Source: Amycolatopsis cihanbeyliensis
GTDB taxonomy: Bacteria > Actinomycetota > Actinomycetes > Mycobacteriales > Pseudonocardiaceae
Assembly (NCBI RefSeq): GCF_006715045.1
Contig: NZ_VFML01000001.1
Span: 4,990,501 to 5,054,500 of the forward strand
Length of the DNA stretch: 64,000 nt
Direction: 5' to 3'
Positions 43,369 to 52,414 of the stretch are shown piece after piece. The first letter of the stretch is position 1; each line of letters opens with the position of its first letter. The notes under the pieces were generated by a model. The model did no database searches. It saw nothing but the letters and a program-made list of their open reading frames with translations, and was not told the origin of the DNA. Both the position numbers and the translations under genes were made by a program.

Positions 43369-44210
43369 TGGTCATGGGAACCTCGATCACCACCGGCCGC
43401 AAGGCCCGGTGGGCGTTCATCGACATCCTGGTGGTGGCCTACGCCCTCGTCCCGGTGCTGTGGATCGCCTCGCTGTCGTTCAAGACCAAGGACACGCTGG
43501 ACGACGGGAACTTCATCCCGGCGGAATGGACGCTGGAGAACTACGCGAACATCTTCGTCACCGACCAGTTCATCCGGGCGCTGGTCAACTCGATCGGGAT
43601 CGCGCTGATCGCCACGGCCATCGCGGTGACCCTCGGCGCGATGGCCGCCTACGCGGTGGCCAGGCTGGACTTCCCCGGCAAGCGGCTGCTGATCGGCGTC
43701 TCCCTGCTGGTCGCGATGTTCCCGCAGATCTCGCTGGTGACCCCGCTGTTCAACATCGAGCAGGCGCTGGGCCTCTACGACACCTGGCCGGGCCTGATCC
43801 TGCCGTACATCACCTTCGCGCTGCCGCTGGCGATCTACACGCTGTCGGCCTTCTTCCGGGAGATCCCCTGGGAGCTGGAGAAGGCGGCGAAGATGGACGG
43901 GGCGACCCCGGGCCAGGCGTTCCGGCGGGTGATCGCCCCGCTGGCCGCGCCGGGCGTGTTCACCAGCGCGATCCTGGTGTTCATCCTGTGCTGGAACGAC
44001 TTCCTGTTCGCCATCTCGCTGACGTCCACGGAGGCGTCCCGCACGGTGCCGGCGGCACTGGCGTTCTTCACCGGGGACTCGCAGTTCGAGGACCCGACCG
44101 GCTCGATCGCCGCGGCGGCCGTGGTGATCACCATTCCGATCATCGTGTTCGTATTGTTCTTCCAGCGCCGGATCGTCGCGGGGCTGACCTCCGGTGCGGT
44201 TAAGGGGTAG
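43368..44210 (+). CDS. sugB: Trehalose ABC transporter permease SugB
   Basis: 280-aa MalG-type permease with six membrane segments (first: [20 protein letters not shown]). EAA loop: [20 protein letters not shown] near residue 180. ATG at 43368 shares a base with the sugA stop codon; sugC starts 6 nt after its own TAG, so all four genes are translationally coupled. Confidence 0.92.
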   Translation: MVMGTSITTGRKARWAFIDILVVAYALVPVLWIASLSFKTKDTLDDGNFIPAEWTLENYANIFVTDQFIRALVNSIGIALIATAIAVTLGAMAAYAVARLDFPGKRLLIGVSLLVAMFPQISLVTPLFNIEQALGLYDTWPGLILPYITFALPLAIYTLSAFFREIPWELEKAAKMDGATPGQAFRRVIAPLAAPGVFTSAILVFILCWNDFLFAISLTSTEASRTVPAALAFFTGDSQFEDPTGSIAAAAVVITIPIIVFVLFFQRRIVAGLTSGAVKG

Positions 44211-44216
44211 TTGACA

Positions 44217-45398
44217 ATGTCCGAGATCGTTCTCGAAAAAGTGACCAAGCGCTACCCCGACGGAGCGCTTGCGGTGTCCGAAGTGGACATCAATATCGCG
44301 GACGGCGAGTTCATCATCCTGGTCGGCCCCTCAGGTTGCGGGAAGTCGACCACGCTGAACATGGTGGCCGGGCTGGAGGACATCTCCGGCGGTGAGCTGC
44401 GCATCGACGGCAAGCGGATGAACGAGAAGGCGCCCAAGGACAGGGACATCGCGATGGTGTTCCAGTCCTACGCGCTGTACCCGCACATGAACGTGCGGGA
44501 GAACATGGCCTTCCCGCTCCGCCTGGCCAAGGTGGACGACGCCACGGTCCGGCAGAAGGTGGACGAGGCCGCGCGCATCCTCGACCTCACCCCGCACCTC
44601 GACCGCAAGCCGGCCAACCTCTCCGGCGGCCAGCGGCAGCGGGTGGCGATGGGCAGGGCGATCGTGCGCAGCCCCAAGGCGTTCCTGATGGACGAGCCAC
44701 TGTCCAACCTGGACGCCAAGCTGCGCGGGCAGATGCGCACCTCGGTGTCCAAGCTGCAGAAGCAGCTCGGCACCACCACCCTCTACGTCACGCACGACCA
44801 GACCGAGGCGATGACCCTCGGCGACCGGGTGGTGGTGCTCAGGGCAGGCTACGTGCAGCAGATCGGTTCGCCGCAGTTCCTCTACGACCATCCGGCGAAC
44901 CTGTTCGTGGCCGGGTTCATCGGCTCGCCTTCGATGAACTTCGTCCCGGCCACCCTTGCCGACGGTGAGCTGCGCAGCCCGCTCGGCCCGGTCACGCTCA
45001 CCAACCGCGTCCGGCGGCTGCTGGAGGGCGCGAACGCCCCGCGCGAGGTGATCCTCGGCGTGCGGCCGGAGCACTTCGAGGACGCCGCTCTGCTGGACGA
45101 GGAGGTCAAGCGTGGCGGGACGACGCTGACCGCACCGGTGGACGTGCTGGAGTCGATGGGCTCGGAGAAGTACGCGCACTTCACCCTCGAGGGCGAGCTG
45201 GCCTCGAGCGCCGAGCTGGCCGAGCTGGCCGCCGACGCCGGTGCCGCCGACGTGCCGGCCAGCGGTTCGCAGATCGTCACCCGGCTGTCCGCGGCCTCGG
45301 CGGCCAGGGAGGGCCAGAACCTGGACGTCTGGTTCGACGCGGACAAGGTGCAGCTGTTCGACCCGTCCTCCGGGAGGAACCTCACCCAAGAGACGTAA
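44217..45398 (+). CDS. sugC: Trehalose ABC transporter ATPase SugC
   Basis: 393-aa MalK/UgpC-type ATPase. Walker A GPSGCGKST near residue 38, Q-loop VFQSYALYPHMN, signature LSGGQRQRVAMGRA near residue 135, Walker B FLMDEPLSNLDA, H-loop YVTHDQTEAMTLGD, and a C-terminal TOBE regulatory domain from about residue 235. ATG at 44217 follows AAGGGG; TTG at 44211 is the less likely alternative. Last gene of the importer operon; the TA operon starts about 40 bp downstream. Confidence 0.93.
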   Translation: MSEIVLEKVTKRYPDGALAVSEVDINIADGEFIILVGPSGCGKSTTLNMVAGLEDISGGELRIDGKRMNEKAPKDRDIAMVFQSYALYPHMNVRENMAFPLRLAKVDDATVRQKVDEAARILDLTPHLDRKPANLSGGQRQRVAMGRAIVRSPKAFLMDEPLSNLDAKLRGQMRTSVSKLQKQLGTTTLYVTHDQTEAMTLGDRVVVLRAGYVQQIGSPQFLYDHPANLFVAGFIGSPSMNFVPATLADGELRSPLGPVTLTNRVRRLLEGANAPREVILGVRPEHFEDAALLDEEVKRGGTTLTAPVDVLESMGSEKYAHFTLEGELASSAELAELAADAGAADVPASGSQIVTRLSAASAAREGQNLDVWFDADKVQLFDPSSGRNLTQET

Positions 45399-45406
45399 CT
45401 GCCGAT

Positions 45407-45439
45407 GCATGCATGCTAGTGTCATGCTAGCATGCATGC
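45407..45439. promoter_or_regulatory. Perfect inverted-repeat operator of the VapBC-type operon
   Basis: GCATGCATGCTAG (45407-45419) and CTAGCATGCATGC (45427-45439) are perfect 13-bp inverted repeats with a 7-nt spacer. They contain further self-palindromes such as CATGCTAGCATG (45423-45434). The right arm ends exactly at the antitoxin ATG and covers a candidate -10 box TAGCAT (45428-45433) 6 nt before that ATG. Toxin-antitoxin operons are normally autorepressed at such sites. Confidence 0.8.
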
Positions 45440-45739
45440 ATGCAAGTTACCTGGCGCGCGCCCGATGAACTGGTGGAACGAGTGCGGCAGGTGGCCGAGC
45501 AGGAGGGGAGAAGCATGAACGAGTACCTGACGTTCGTGCTGGACGCGGCCACCAACCCGGAGACCGCGGGCGACGAGCGCCAGCGGCTGCGTGAGCGGCT
45601 GACCAGGGCGGGCCTGCTGGCGTCGCCGGGAGCACCGCGAGAGCGGCCGGATCCGGAGGCGGTGGCCAGGGCCGGGCGGGCCGCCGCTTCGGGCACGCCG
45701 CTGTCGGACCTGGTCAGCGAGGGGCGCGGGGAGTATTGA
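45440..45739 (+). CDS. Ribbon-helix-helix-type antitoxin (VapB-like)
   Basis: 99 aa. The N-terminal ~45 residues fit a ribbon-helix-helix/Arc-like DNA-binding fold (VTWRAPDELVERVRQVAEQE, then GRSMNEYLTFVLDAA). A charged C-terminal tail, disordered until bound, would wrap the toxin. ATG at 45440 lies directly after the inverted-repeat operator with a TAGCAT box 6 nt upstream, so the transcript is probably leaderless. The stop overlaps the toxin start (TTGA). Expected to neutralise the PIN toxin and repress its own promoter with it. Confidence 0.85.
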   Translation: MQVTWRAPDELVERVRQVAEQEGRSMNEYLTFVLDAATNPETAGDERQRLRERLTRAGLLASPGAPRERPDPEAVARAGRAAASGTPLSDLVSEGRGEY

Positions 45740-46170
45740 GCACTTTCGCTGACTCCTCGGCGCTGGTGAAGCTCTACGTTCCGGAGGAGGGATACGAGCG
45801 TGTCCGGGCCCTGCCCGCCCTGGTCGTCTCGACGCTGGCGCGGGTCGAGGTGCCCTCGGCGATCTGGCGCAAGCGCAGGGCGGGCCTGCTGAGCGCGCCC
45901 GACGCGAACCTGCTCATCGCGGCCTTCGAGGCCGACTACTACGGCACCCGGGAGGAGCCGCCGCGGTTCCCGGCCGTGGAGGCCTCACCGCTGGTGCTGG
46001 AAACGGCGGCCCGGCTCACCGGTATCCACGGGCTGCGTGCCTATGACGCGGTCCAGTTGGCGACCGCGCAACTCGTCGCCTCGGCCGACCCGGAGTGCCG
46101 CCAGTTCGCGGTCTTCGACAAAGCCCTGCGGGACGCGGCCGCGGGCGAGGGATTCTTCGTGGTGGCCTGA
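45736..46170 (+). CDS. PIN-domain toxin (VapC-like)
   Basis: 144-aa PIN-fold ribonuclease. Acidic metal-binding residues visible: D6 in FADSSALVKLY, a glutamate in TLARVEVPSAIW near residue 38, D in RAYDAVQLATAQL near residue 102, and D in VFDKALRDAA near residue 127. TTG at 45736 overlaps the antitoxin stop; no other in-frame start fits. The target (tRNA or rRNA in known VapCs) cannot be predicted. Its TGA (46168-46170) lies inside the terminal repeat of the element at 46167-46393, so the repeat landed at or right behind the stop codon. Confidence 0.88.
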   Translation: MSTFADSSALVKLYVPEEGYERVRALPALVVSTLARVEVPSAIWRKRRAGLLSAPDANLLIAAFEADYYGTREEPPRFPAVEASPLVLETAARLTGIHGLRAYDAVQLATAQLVASADPECRQFAVFDKALRDAAAGEGFFVVA

Positions 46171-46393
46171 GAGTCTGTTCCGGAGCTGGAGATAGCTGCT
46201 CATGGTGAGTGGAAGAACTCGCCCGCCCGTCTCCCACCACCACCCAAACGGAGGCGCTCCGCGCCACAGCGCTCAGCGGCGAACAGCCCACGGGCGGCGA
46301 GGCCGGGCGCACGACCTGCGAAGGTGACTGTGGTGACGAAAGTCCGAGCCCGGCCGAGCCGACCGTGTCGCGAGTTTAGAAACAGGCACTGAG
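46167..46393 (-). repeat. Interspersed ~227-bp element, copy B (inverted)
   Basis: Inverse copy of 17176-17387. Both ends are present: CTGAGAGTCTGTT at 46167-46179 and GTTTAGAAACAGGCACTGAG at 46374-46393, related as imperfect inverted repeats (about 13 of 20). The frame shared with copy A runs on the minus strand to TGA at 46200-46202 (VTFAGRAPGLAARGLFAAER, then GAERLRLGGGGRRAGEFFHS). In the 46 codons compared, about 11 of 20 base differences are at third positions and there are no indels. It lies between the PIN toxin stop and the DUF397 stop. Confidence 0.8.
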
Positions 46394-46396
46394 ACG

Positions 46397-46579
46397 TCAA
46401 CGACGCACGGACTGCCGGAAGGACGACCAGGCGCGGGCGGGAAGCACGAGGACGCCGGTGCTGGGGTTCTTGGAGTCGCGGACCGCCACGGATGCGGTGC
46501 CGAACGCCACCTCGACGCAGGCGGTGTTCTCACCCGCGCTATGGCTGCTCTTGCGCCAGGTCGCCCTGTCCAGGTTCAC
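46397..46579 (-). CDS. DUF397-domain protein
   Basis: 60 aa. Nearly the whole length is a DUF397 domain: LDRATWRKSSHSAGENTACV, then VAVRDSKNPSTGVLVLPARA and WSSFRQSVRR. ATG at 46579 lies 9 bp behind the helix-turn-helix gene on the same strand. Such pairs are abundant in Streptomyces and relatives, where the DUF397 protein binds the Scr1-type regulator. Its stop is 4 bp from repeat copy B. Confidence 0.92.
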   Translation of the reverse strand: MNLDRATWRKSSHSAGENTACVEVAFGTASVAVRDSKNPSTGVLVLPARAWSSFRQSVRR

Positions 46580-46588
46580 GGCTCCACC

Positions 46589-47425
46589 TCAACTGCTCAA
46601 CTCGCGCGCGAGCCGGGCGGTCAGGTCTCGTGACTCACGCTCACCAAGGGCGATCCTAGCAAGCTGGTTGAACTTGACCTCGAGTTCGTCCACCTGGACC
46701 TTCTTGACCAGTTGCAGGTGCCCGCCCGCGTGGTCCACGTAGCCGAGGTCGCCGACGGTGTCCTTGGGGAAGGTCAGGATGTTGAACGCGCCGGTGATGC
46801 CCGGGTGCATGCCGACCGTCGCGGGGACGATCTGGAGGGTGACGTGCGGCAGCTCGGCCAGCTCGCCGAGGCGCCGGAGCTGGGCGGCCAGCACCGCGGG
46901 CTTGGCCACCGGCCGGGTGAGCGCGAGCTCGTCGGCGATGGTGTGCAGCCGCAGCGGTTCCTCCTCGGACAGCCGCTGCCCGCGGCTCATCCGGATGCGC
47001 AGGTTGCGGTTGCGTTCCCTGGTGTCGCCGACCACGAACAAGGCCCGGGCGTAGTCCTCGGTCTGCAGCAGTCCAGGAACCAGTGCGAGCTCGAAGTTGC
47101 GCACCGCGACCGCCTCGGACTCCAGCGCGGGGTAGCTGTCCGCCGAGACGCCCTCGATCAGGTTCCGGTTGCGCCGGACCGCTTCCCTGGCGACCTCCAC
47201 CAGGATCGCGCGTTCCTCCTCGGGCACCCCGTACAGCTCCAGCATCCCGCGCACCACCATCGGATGCACCGTGTTCTGGCCCTTCTCGATCCGGGCGAGC
47301 GTGCTGCGGGACATATCGAAATCGCCCGCGCACTGGTCGATGGTGAGACCGGCGGTGTTGCGCCATTCCCGTAGTGCGCGGCCCAGTTGGAGCCGCCGGA
47401 TCGCTGGAATGCTTCGCGGTGCCAA
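46589..47425 (-). CDS. Scr1-type helix-turn-helix regulator (DUF5753)
   Basis: 278 aa. XRE helix-turn-helix at residues ~15-70 (LGRALREWRNTAGLTIDQCA, FDMSRSTLARIEKGQNTVHP), then the DUF5753 ligand/partner domain (LALVPGLLQTEDYARALFVV, LPHVTLQIVPATVGMHPGIT, GAFNILTFP). TTG at 47425 is the start: GGGAGGT lies 6 nt upstream and no ATG/GTG fits. Forms an operon with the DUF397 gene. Probable target: its own operon and morphology/secondary-metabolism genes, by analogy. Confidence 0.9.
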   Translation of the reverse strand: MAPRSIPAIRRLQLGRALREWRNTAGLTIDQCAGDFDMSRSTLARIEKGQNTVHPMVVRGMLELYGVPEEERAILVEVAREAVRRNRNLIEGVSADSYPALESEAVAVRNFELALVPGLLQTEDYARALFVVGDTRERNRNLRIRMSRGQRLSEEEPLRLHTIADELALTRPVAKPAVLAAQLRRLGELAELPHVTLQIVPATVGMHPGITGAFNILTFPKDTVGDLGYVDHAGGHLQLVKKVQVDELEVKFNQLARIALGERESRDLTARLARELSS

Positions 47426-47571
47426 TGCCGACCTCCCTGTTCGGAACCCATCCTCGGGCAGCCCGCACTGTCCACCTGGGAGCGCGGCACCGGGATCCCG
47501 CCCGCATCACCGCTTCGGGTGAGCGGCGCTGAGCCCGCTCTCAGCGGTTGGTTGGCAGGATCGCGGCCACG

Positions 47572-48309
47572 ATGGGCGAGCAGGGATTGATGAGCGGTGG
47601 GCGGGCCTCCCGGGTATTACCGGTACTCGGCTGCGTGCTCGCGGTGCTCGCGCTGTTCGGCCTCGCCCGGTCGCTGCTGGCCATGACCTACCTGAACCTG
47701 CGGTTCGCCGAGCAGGTCGACCCCCTCTCCCGCGCGATGAGCTTCTATGCCTTCGTGGACGAGGGCGAGATGCTCTCCGGGGCGCTGGTCCTGGTGGCCA
47801 TCGCCACCGCGGCGCTGCTCACCGGGATCGCACGATCGGGGGTGCGCCTGCGGGCCCGTACCGCGGCCCTGTTCGCGGTGTGGTGCCTCGCGCTGGCGCT
47901 CTGCGCGATCTTCCCGACCGACAACTCCCCACGCATCGAGACCTTCGCCGGCCTGGTGCACCAGATCGCCGGTGCCGCGCTGTTCGCCGGCCTGCCCCTG
48001 GCTGGGCTCTGCCTCGCCCGAGACCTCGCCGCGCGGCCGGAGTGGGAGGTGACCGCGCGCACCACCCGCGGGCTGGCCATCGGCGGGGTCGCCGTGGCAC
48101 TGGCCTACCCGATCGCGCGGTTGCCGGACCTGCTGCCCTGGTGGCATTTCCCCGCGGTGCTCGACCTGCGCCCGGTTTCCGGGCTGGTGCAACGGGTACT
48201 TTTCGGGATGGAGGTTCTGCTGCTGGTCGTGCTCGCCGTGCGGTTGCTGCGGATATCGCTGGCGCACCGCGGGACGATGCCCCGAGCGGAACCGGTGAGT
48301 ACCCGATGA
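47572..48309 (+). CDS. DUF998-type integral membrane protein
   Basis: 245 aa with about six hydrophobic segments (VLPVLGCVLAVLALFGLARS, ALVLVAIATAALLTGIA, ALFAVWCLALALCAIF, AGAALFAGLPLAGLCLA) and the loop FPTDNSPRIETFAGLVHQIA typical of DUF998 proteins. ATG at 47572 is used; ATG at 47590 is an alternative with AGGGA upstream. The stop overlaps the next start (ATGA). Function unknown. Confidence 0.78.
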   Translation: MGEQGLMSGGRASRVLPVLGCVLAVLALFGLARSLLAMTYLNLRFAEQVDPLSRAMSFYAFVDEGEMLSGALVLVAIATAALLTGIARSGVRLRARTAALFAVWCLALALCAIFPTDNSPRIETFAGLVHQIAGAALFAGLPLAGLCLARDLAARPEWEVTARTTRGLAIGGVAVALAYPIARLPDLLPWWHFPAVLDLRPVSGLVQRVLFGMEVLLLVVLAVRLLRISLAHRGTMPRAEPVSTR

Positions 48310-49181
48310 CCGCGCTGGCGATCGTGCTCGCGGTGCTCGGCGCCGCGTGCAACGCCGTCGGGGCGCACCTCCAGCACAGCGGAGTACGGAGCACCACCGG
48401 CGGCGGCACGCTGCGGTTGCGGGCACTGGGCAGGCTGGCCCGGAACCACTCCTGGCTGCGCGGTGTGCTGGTGCTCGCGGCCGGGGCGGTGCTGCAGATC
48501 CTCGCGCTCACCTTCGCCCCGGTGTCGGTGGTGGCGCCGATCGTGGTGCTCGCCCTGCCGATCATCGCCGTGCTGAACGCGGTCACCGGTCGGGCCGGCC
48601 TGGACTCGGTCGGCTGGGTGGCCGTCCTGCTGACCGGGGGTGCGGTGGCGGTGCTCGTCTCGGTTTCCGGTGCCACGGTCGCCGAAACCAGCCTGCCACC
48701 CTCGGTGGTGATCGAGGCCGGGCGGTTGGTCGCGGCGGTGGTCGCGGCGCTGGCCCTGGTCGCGCTTCTCGGTCACGGCATGTTGCGGTGCCTCGCGGTG
48801 GCCACGGCGGCCGGGGCCGCCTACGGGCTGGTGGTCGTGCTGATCCGCGATGTCACCTACACCGCGCGCACCGACGGTCTCGACGCACTTCCGGTGGCCT
48901 CGCTGATCGGTATCGTGGTGGCCTTCCTGATCGGCTCCTGGCTGGTCCAGCTCGGCTACGCCAGCGGCCCACCGGATGTGGTGGTGGGCGCGCACACCGT
49001 GGTCAACCCGCTGACCGCGACGGCGATCGGGCTGAGCCTGCTCGGTGAGGCCAGCGGGATCGCCGGCGGCATCCTTGCCGTGCTCGGTGCCTGCGGGGCC
49101 GCCGCCGTCGCGGGGGTGGTGGTGCTGGCCCGGCACCACCTGGACGGCGCCCGGGCCGACCTGCTGAACGCGGCTAACTGA
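48306..49181 (+). CDS. DMT/EamA-like transporter
   Basis: 291 aa with about nine or ten hydrophobic segments, arranged like a drug/metabolite transporter (LAIVLAVLGAACNAVGAHLQ, FAPVSVVAPIVVLALPIIAV, LIGIVVAFLIGSWLVQLGYA, TVVNPLTATAIGLSLLGEAS). The Pro-containing ends of the fourth and last helices fit the EamA pattern. Coupled to the DUF998 gene by ATGA. It overlaps the convergent SARP gene by 8 bp. Substrate unknown. Confidence 0.8.
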   Translation: MTALAIVLAVLGAACNAVGAHLQHSGVRSTTGGGTLRLRALGRLARNHSWLRGVLVLAAGAVLQILALTFAPVSVVAPIVVLALPIIAVLNAVTGRAGLDSVGWVAVLLTGGAVAVLVSVSGATVAETSLPPSVVIEAGRLVAAVVAALALVALLGHGMLRCLAVATAAGAAYGLVVVLIRDVTYTARTDGLDALPVASLIGIVVAFLIGSWLVQLGYASGPPDVVVGAHTVVNPLTATAIGLSLLGEASGIAGGILAVLGACGAAAVAGVVVLARHHLDGARADLLNAAN

Positions 49182-51966
49182 ATTCCAGCGACTCGAGCAA
49201 ATCGGCCAGCCCGATCCGCTCCCTGCTGCTGACGCCCGCGAGGTGCTCCCGTGCCTCCCGGTGCCGCTCGCGGGCCTCGCCGGTGCGCCCGAGCTCGTGC
49301 AGGGAGCGGGCCAGCTGCAACAGCCCTTCCGCGGCAAGGTAGCCGCCACCGAGCTTGCCGTGCAGCTCGAGCGCCTCGACGGAGCGGGCCAGTACCTCGT
49401 GGTGCGATCCGGTGGCCGCGTACACGCTCATCAACGAGTTCAGGGTCACCACCAGGTTGGTCACGTGGCCGATCCGCCGGTTGATCCGCACCGCCTCGCG
49501 CAACCGCGACGCGGCCTCGGTAGAACTGCCGCCGCGCATGGCGATCATCGCCAGGTTGCACTGCGAGGAGGCGACAAGGTGGTCGTGCCCGGCCGCGGTG
49601 GCGTGCTCCAGTGTCACCCGGCTCAACGCCGCGGCCCGCTCGGGTTCGCCGCGCAGCATCGCCACCCCGCTCTGGTTGCTGAGCAGCATCAGCCGGTCCT
49701 GGTCGGCGTCCCCCGCATCGGCCAGCAGGTCCGCCGCCCGCTTGCCGAGCCGGTCGGCCTCGTCCAGGTTGCCGCGCTGGGCCTCGGTGACACACAGCTG
49801 GGCCAGCCCGGCAGCCTCCAGCCGGGTGTCCCCGGTGTCGTGGGCGAGGGTGAGCATCGCCTCGCCGAGTTGGCTGCGCTCGGTCCAGCGCATCGAGGAG
49901 TTGAAGTACCAGGTCAGCGCCCGCGCGAAGGTGGTGAGTGCGGCGACGCAGCCGGGCAGCCGCTCCCGCGCCGCCTGCCGTAGCAACGCGACCAGGGTGC
50001 CGATCTCCCGGTCCAGCCAGCGGCGTGCCGGCTCGCAGCTCTCGAACCGCACGGTGTCCCTGGCGTCCACCGGTTCCCGATCCGGCATCCCCGGCAGTTC
50101 CCGCGCGCCGGTGGCCAGCGCGCAGCAGTGCCGGGCCGCCGCGAGGTACCAGCGCATGGCCGCGCCGAGCCGCTCGGCGCGTTCGGCCTCCGGGGTGAAC
50201 TCGGCCCGCTCCCTGGCCAGCAGGGTGATCAGGTCGTACATCTCGTACCGGCCCGGCTCGGGACTTGCCAGCAGCCCGACGTCCACCAGGTGATCGAGGG
50301 CGGGCTCGGCCCGTTCCGGCCGCCAGCCGGTGAGCGCGCAGGCCAGACCGAGCGTCCCCGCGCAGCCGTCGATCAGCCCGAACGCGTCGAACAGCCGCCG
50401 CGCGTCCCGGCCACGATCGCTGCCGTCGGCTTCGAGCTGCTCGATGCCGACCGCGAAACTCGCCCGGATGTCGGAGTCCTGGTGCCGTAGCTGGTCCAGC
50501 CGCCTGCGCTCGTCGGCGAGCAGGTCCACCCAGGAGCTCAGTGGCCAATGTGGACGCAACGCGGCTCGGCTCGCGATCAGCCGCAGGGCCAGCGGAAGTC
50601 GGCCGCACAGGTCGGCCAGCCGCGCCGCGGCCGCCGGATCGGAGTCCACCGCGGACGATCCGATGAGGCGGCGAAGCAGCTCGACGGCCTCCTCGGTGCC
50701 GAAGGCGTCCAGGTGCACCCTGGTCGCGCCCTCCGGGCCCGCGATCAGGGACCGGCTGGTGACGATGGCCCCGCAGCCGGGCTCGTCCGGGATCGCGGGC
50801 AGGGCATGTGCCTTGCTCGCCGCGTTGTCCAGCACCACCAGCACGCGCCTGCCGCGCAACCGGGTCCGGTAGGTGCGCACGATGGTCGCGAGGTCCTGCC
50901 GCGGGTCGATGTCCGCTCCGCCGAGGGTGCGCAGCAACACCTGCAGCACCTCGGCCGCCGAGAGCGGTTGCGCGCCCGGTGTCGCGCCGTGCAGGTCCAC
51001 GTAGAGCACGCCGTCCGGGAAGTCGGCCGCGAGCTCGCGGGCGGTGTGGATGGCGAGCGTGGACTTGCCCGAACCACCCTGACCGTGCACGAAACACACC
51101 GGCTGGGAGGCGCCCGGCCGCGCGAACCTCGCACGCAGGTCGGCGAGCTCGGCCGCGCGCCCGACGAAGGTGGCGGTGCCGGCGGGCAGGGCGTCCGGTA
51201 CCGGGGCGCGGCCCGGCCGGTCGACCTCGCCCTCGGCGTCCAGCTCGGGGTCCTCGCGCAGGATGGCCTGCTCCAGCCTGCGCAGCTCGCTGCCCGGCTC
51301 CATGCCGAGCTCGCTGACCAGCGTGCCGCGGATGCGCCGGTACGCACCGAGCGCCTCGGCCGCCCGCCCGGTGCGGTACAGCGCCAGCATCAGCTGGCGG
51401 CACAGCCGCTCCCGCAGCGGGTACTCCGCGGTCAGCTCGGTCAGCCTGGCCACCAACTCACCCTGCCTGCCGAGGCGAAGCCCCACCTCGATGCTGTCCT
51501 CGAGGGCGGCGAGGTACTGCTCCTCCAGTTTCGGCGCCTGGAGCGCGCGCACCGGAACATCCCCGAGATCCTGCAACGGTGTGCCCCGCCACAACCCGAG
51601 TGCCTGCTCGAACAGCTCCGCCGACCGGCCGGGATCCGGCTCGGCGCGGGCCGAGTCCACCAGCGTGCCGAAGCGGTGCACGTCCAGTTGCTCCGGCCGG
51701 ATCCGTAGCCGGTAGCCGGAAGGCGCGCTCTCCAGCACCGGTTCCGGCAGGCCGCGGCGCAGTCGCTGGACGTAGTTGCGCACGGTGACCGACGCGCTGC
51801 GCGGCGGTGTGGCTCCCCAGAGGTCCTGCACCAGGGTGCCGGTGGTGACGACCGCACCGGGGCGGACCAGCAGCCCGGCCAGTACCGCGCGCTGCCGCGG
51901 CGCCGAGATGGGCACGGCCTCGCCGTCCTGCCACACCTCGACCGGCCCCAGGATCCGGAAGTCCAC
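49174..51966 (-). CDS. SARP/AfsR-family regulator with NB-ARC and TPR domains
   Basis: 930 aa. Winged-helix OmpR-like DNA-binding domain (residues ~15-90: AVLAGLLVRPGAVVTTGTLV, SVTVRNYVQRLRRGLP), bacterial transcriptional activation domain (~95-240: YPLRERLCRQLMLALYRTGR, AEALGAYRRIRGTLVSELGM), an NB-ARC ATPase with P-loop VHGQGGSGKST near residue 297 and LVVLDNAA, and C-terminal TPR-like helices. This is the AfsR/GlnR-like architecture that activates secondary-metabolite or morphology genes. GTG at 51966. It is divergent from the EspC-like/DUF1023 pair, which could be a target; no biosynthetic cluster is in the window apart from the distant P450. Confidence 0.9.
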   Translation of the reverse strand: MDFRILGPVEVWQDGEAVPISAPRQRAVLAGLLVRPGAVVTTGTLVQDLWGATPPRSASVTVRNYVQRLRRGLPEPVLESAPSGYRLRIRPEQLDVHRFGTLVDSARAEPDPGRSAELFEQALGLWRGTPLQDLGDVPVRALQAPKLEEQYLAALEDSIEVGLRLGRQGELVARLTELTAEYPLRERLCRQLMLALYRTGRAAEALGAYRRIRGTLVSELGMEPGSELRRLEQAILREDPELDAEGEVDRPGRAPVPDALPAGTATFVGRAAELADLRARFARPGASQPVCFVHGQGGSGKSTLAIHTARELAADFPDGVLYVDLHGATPGAQPLSAAEVLQVLLRTLGGADIDPRQDLATIVRTYRTRLRGRRVLVVLDNAASKAHALPAIPDEPGCGAIVTSRSLIAGPEGATRVHLDAFGTEEAVELLRRLIGSSAVDSDPAAAARLADLCGRLPLALRLIASRAALRPHWPLSSWVDLLADERRRLDQLRHQDSDIRASFAVGIEQLEADGSDRGRDARRLFDAFGLIDGCAGTLGLACALTGWRPERAEPALDHLVDVGLLASPEPGRYEMYDLITLLARERAEFTPEAERAERLGAAMRWYLAAARHCCALATGARELPGMPDREPVDARDTVRFESCEPARRWLDREIGTLVALLRQAARERLPGCVAALTTFARALTWYFNSSMRWTERSQLGEAMLTLAHDTGDTRLEAAGLAQLCVTEAQRGNLDEADRLGKRAADLLADAGDADQDRLMLLSNQSGVAMLRGEPERAAALSRVTLEHATAAGHDHLVASSQCNLAMIAMRGGSSTEAASRLREAVRINRRIGHVTNLVVTLNSLMSVYAATGSHHEVLARSVEALELHGKLGGGYLAAEGLLQLARSLHELGRTGEARERHREAREHLAGVSSRERIGLADLLESLEFS

Positions 51967-52084
51967 GCGGGCGACGCTATCAAGCCGCTACCGCCGCGCT
52001 ACGCGGTCAATGTCCTGGATCGGAACGCTGTTGCCACCGGGGTGGTCCCAGGGCGGATGACGAACCGAAGGCACGGGAGCAAGA

Positions 52085-52411
52085 GTGGCTGACATCGGGG
52101 TGACCCAGGGCGAGCTGCGCAAGGCGGGCAACGCGTTGATGGACGCCGCGGACGGCGGCAAGACCGGATCGGGAGACACCGGCGGAAGCTCGGACCTGAG
52201 CGGGACGAACTCGGCGGTGTCCACCGGTGGATCCCTGGACGGATTCGCTATCCGCGGCGCGCTGAACACCTGCGAGACCCAGTGGGAGGACGCGACCGAC
52301 TCGATGCTCGCGAAGATCTCGCTGGCCGGCGACAAGATCGTGCTGGCGGCGGACAGCTACGACGAGATCGAGGCCGACAACGCCGAACCGTTCCGGTTCC
52401 TGGAGGGCTGA
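52085..52411 (+). CDS. EspC-like / WXG100-related type VII secretion target
   Basis: 108 aa. A helical protein without signal peptide: ADIGVTQGELRKAGNALMDA, a Gly/Ser-rich middle (residues ~25-50), a helix with a tryptophan (LNTCETQWEDATDSMLAKIS) and a C-terminal YDEIE that fits the YxxxD/E export signal of ESX substrates. GTG at 52085 follows GGGAG. The next gene, 3 nt downstream, has a WXG-like N-terminus and a DUF1023 hydrolase, as in other actinobacterial ESX cargo pairs. No ESX apparatus genes are present here. Confidence 0.7.
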   Translation: MADIGVTQGELRKAGNALMDAADGGKTGSGDTGGSSDLSGTNSAVSTGGSLDGFAIRGALNTCETQWEDATDSMLAKISLAGDKIVLAADSYDEIEADNAEPFRFLEG

Positions 52412-52414
52412 CAC

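Noticed and set aside
48956..51403. 815-codon open frame on the minus strand in a second frame over the SARP gene
   Set aside because: Frame-shifted shadow of the SARP gene with biased composition and no domain.
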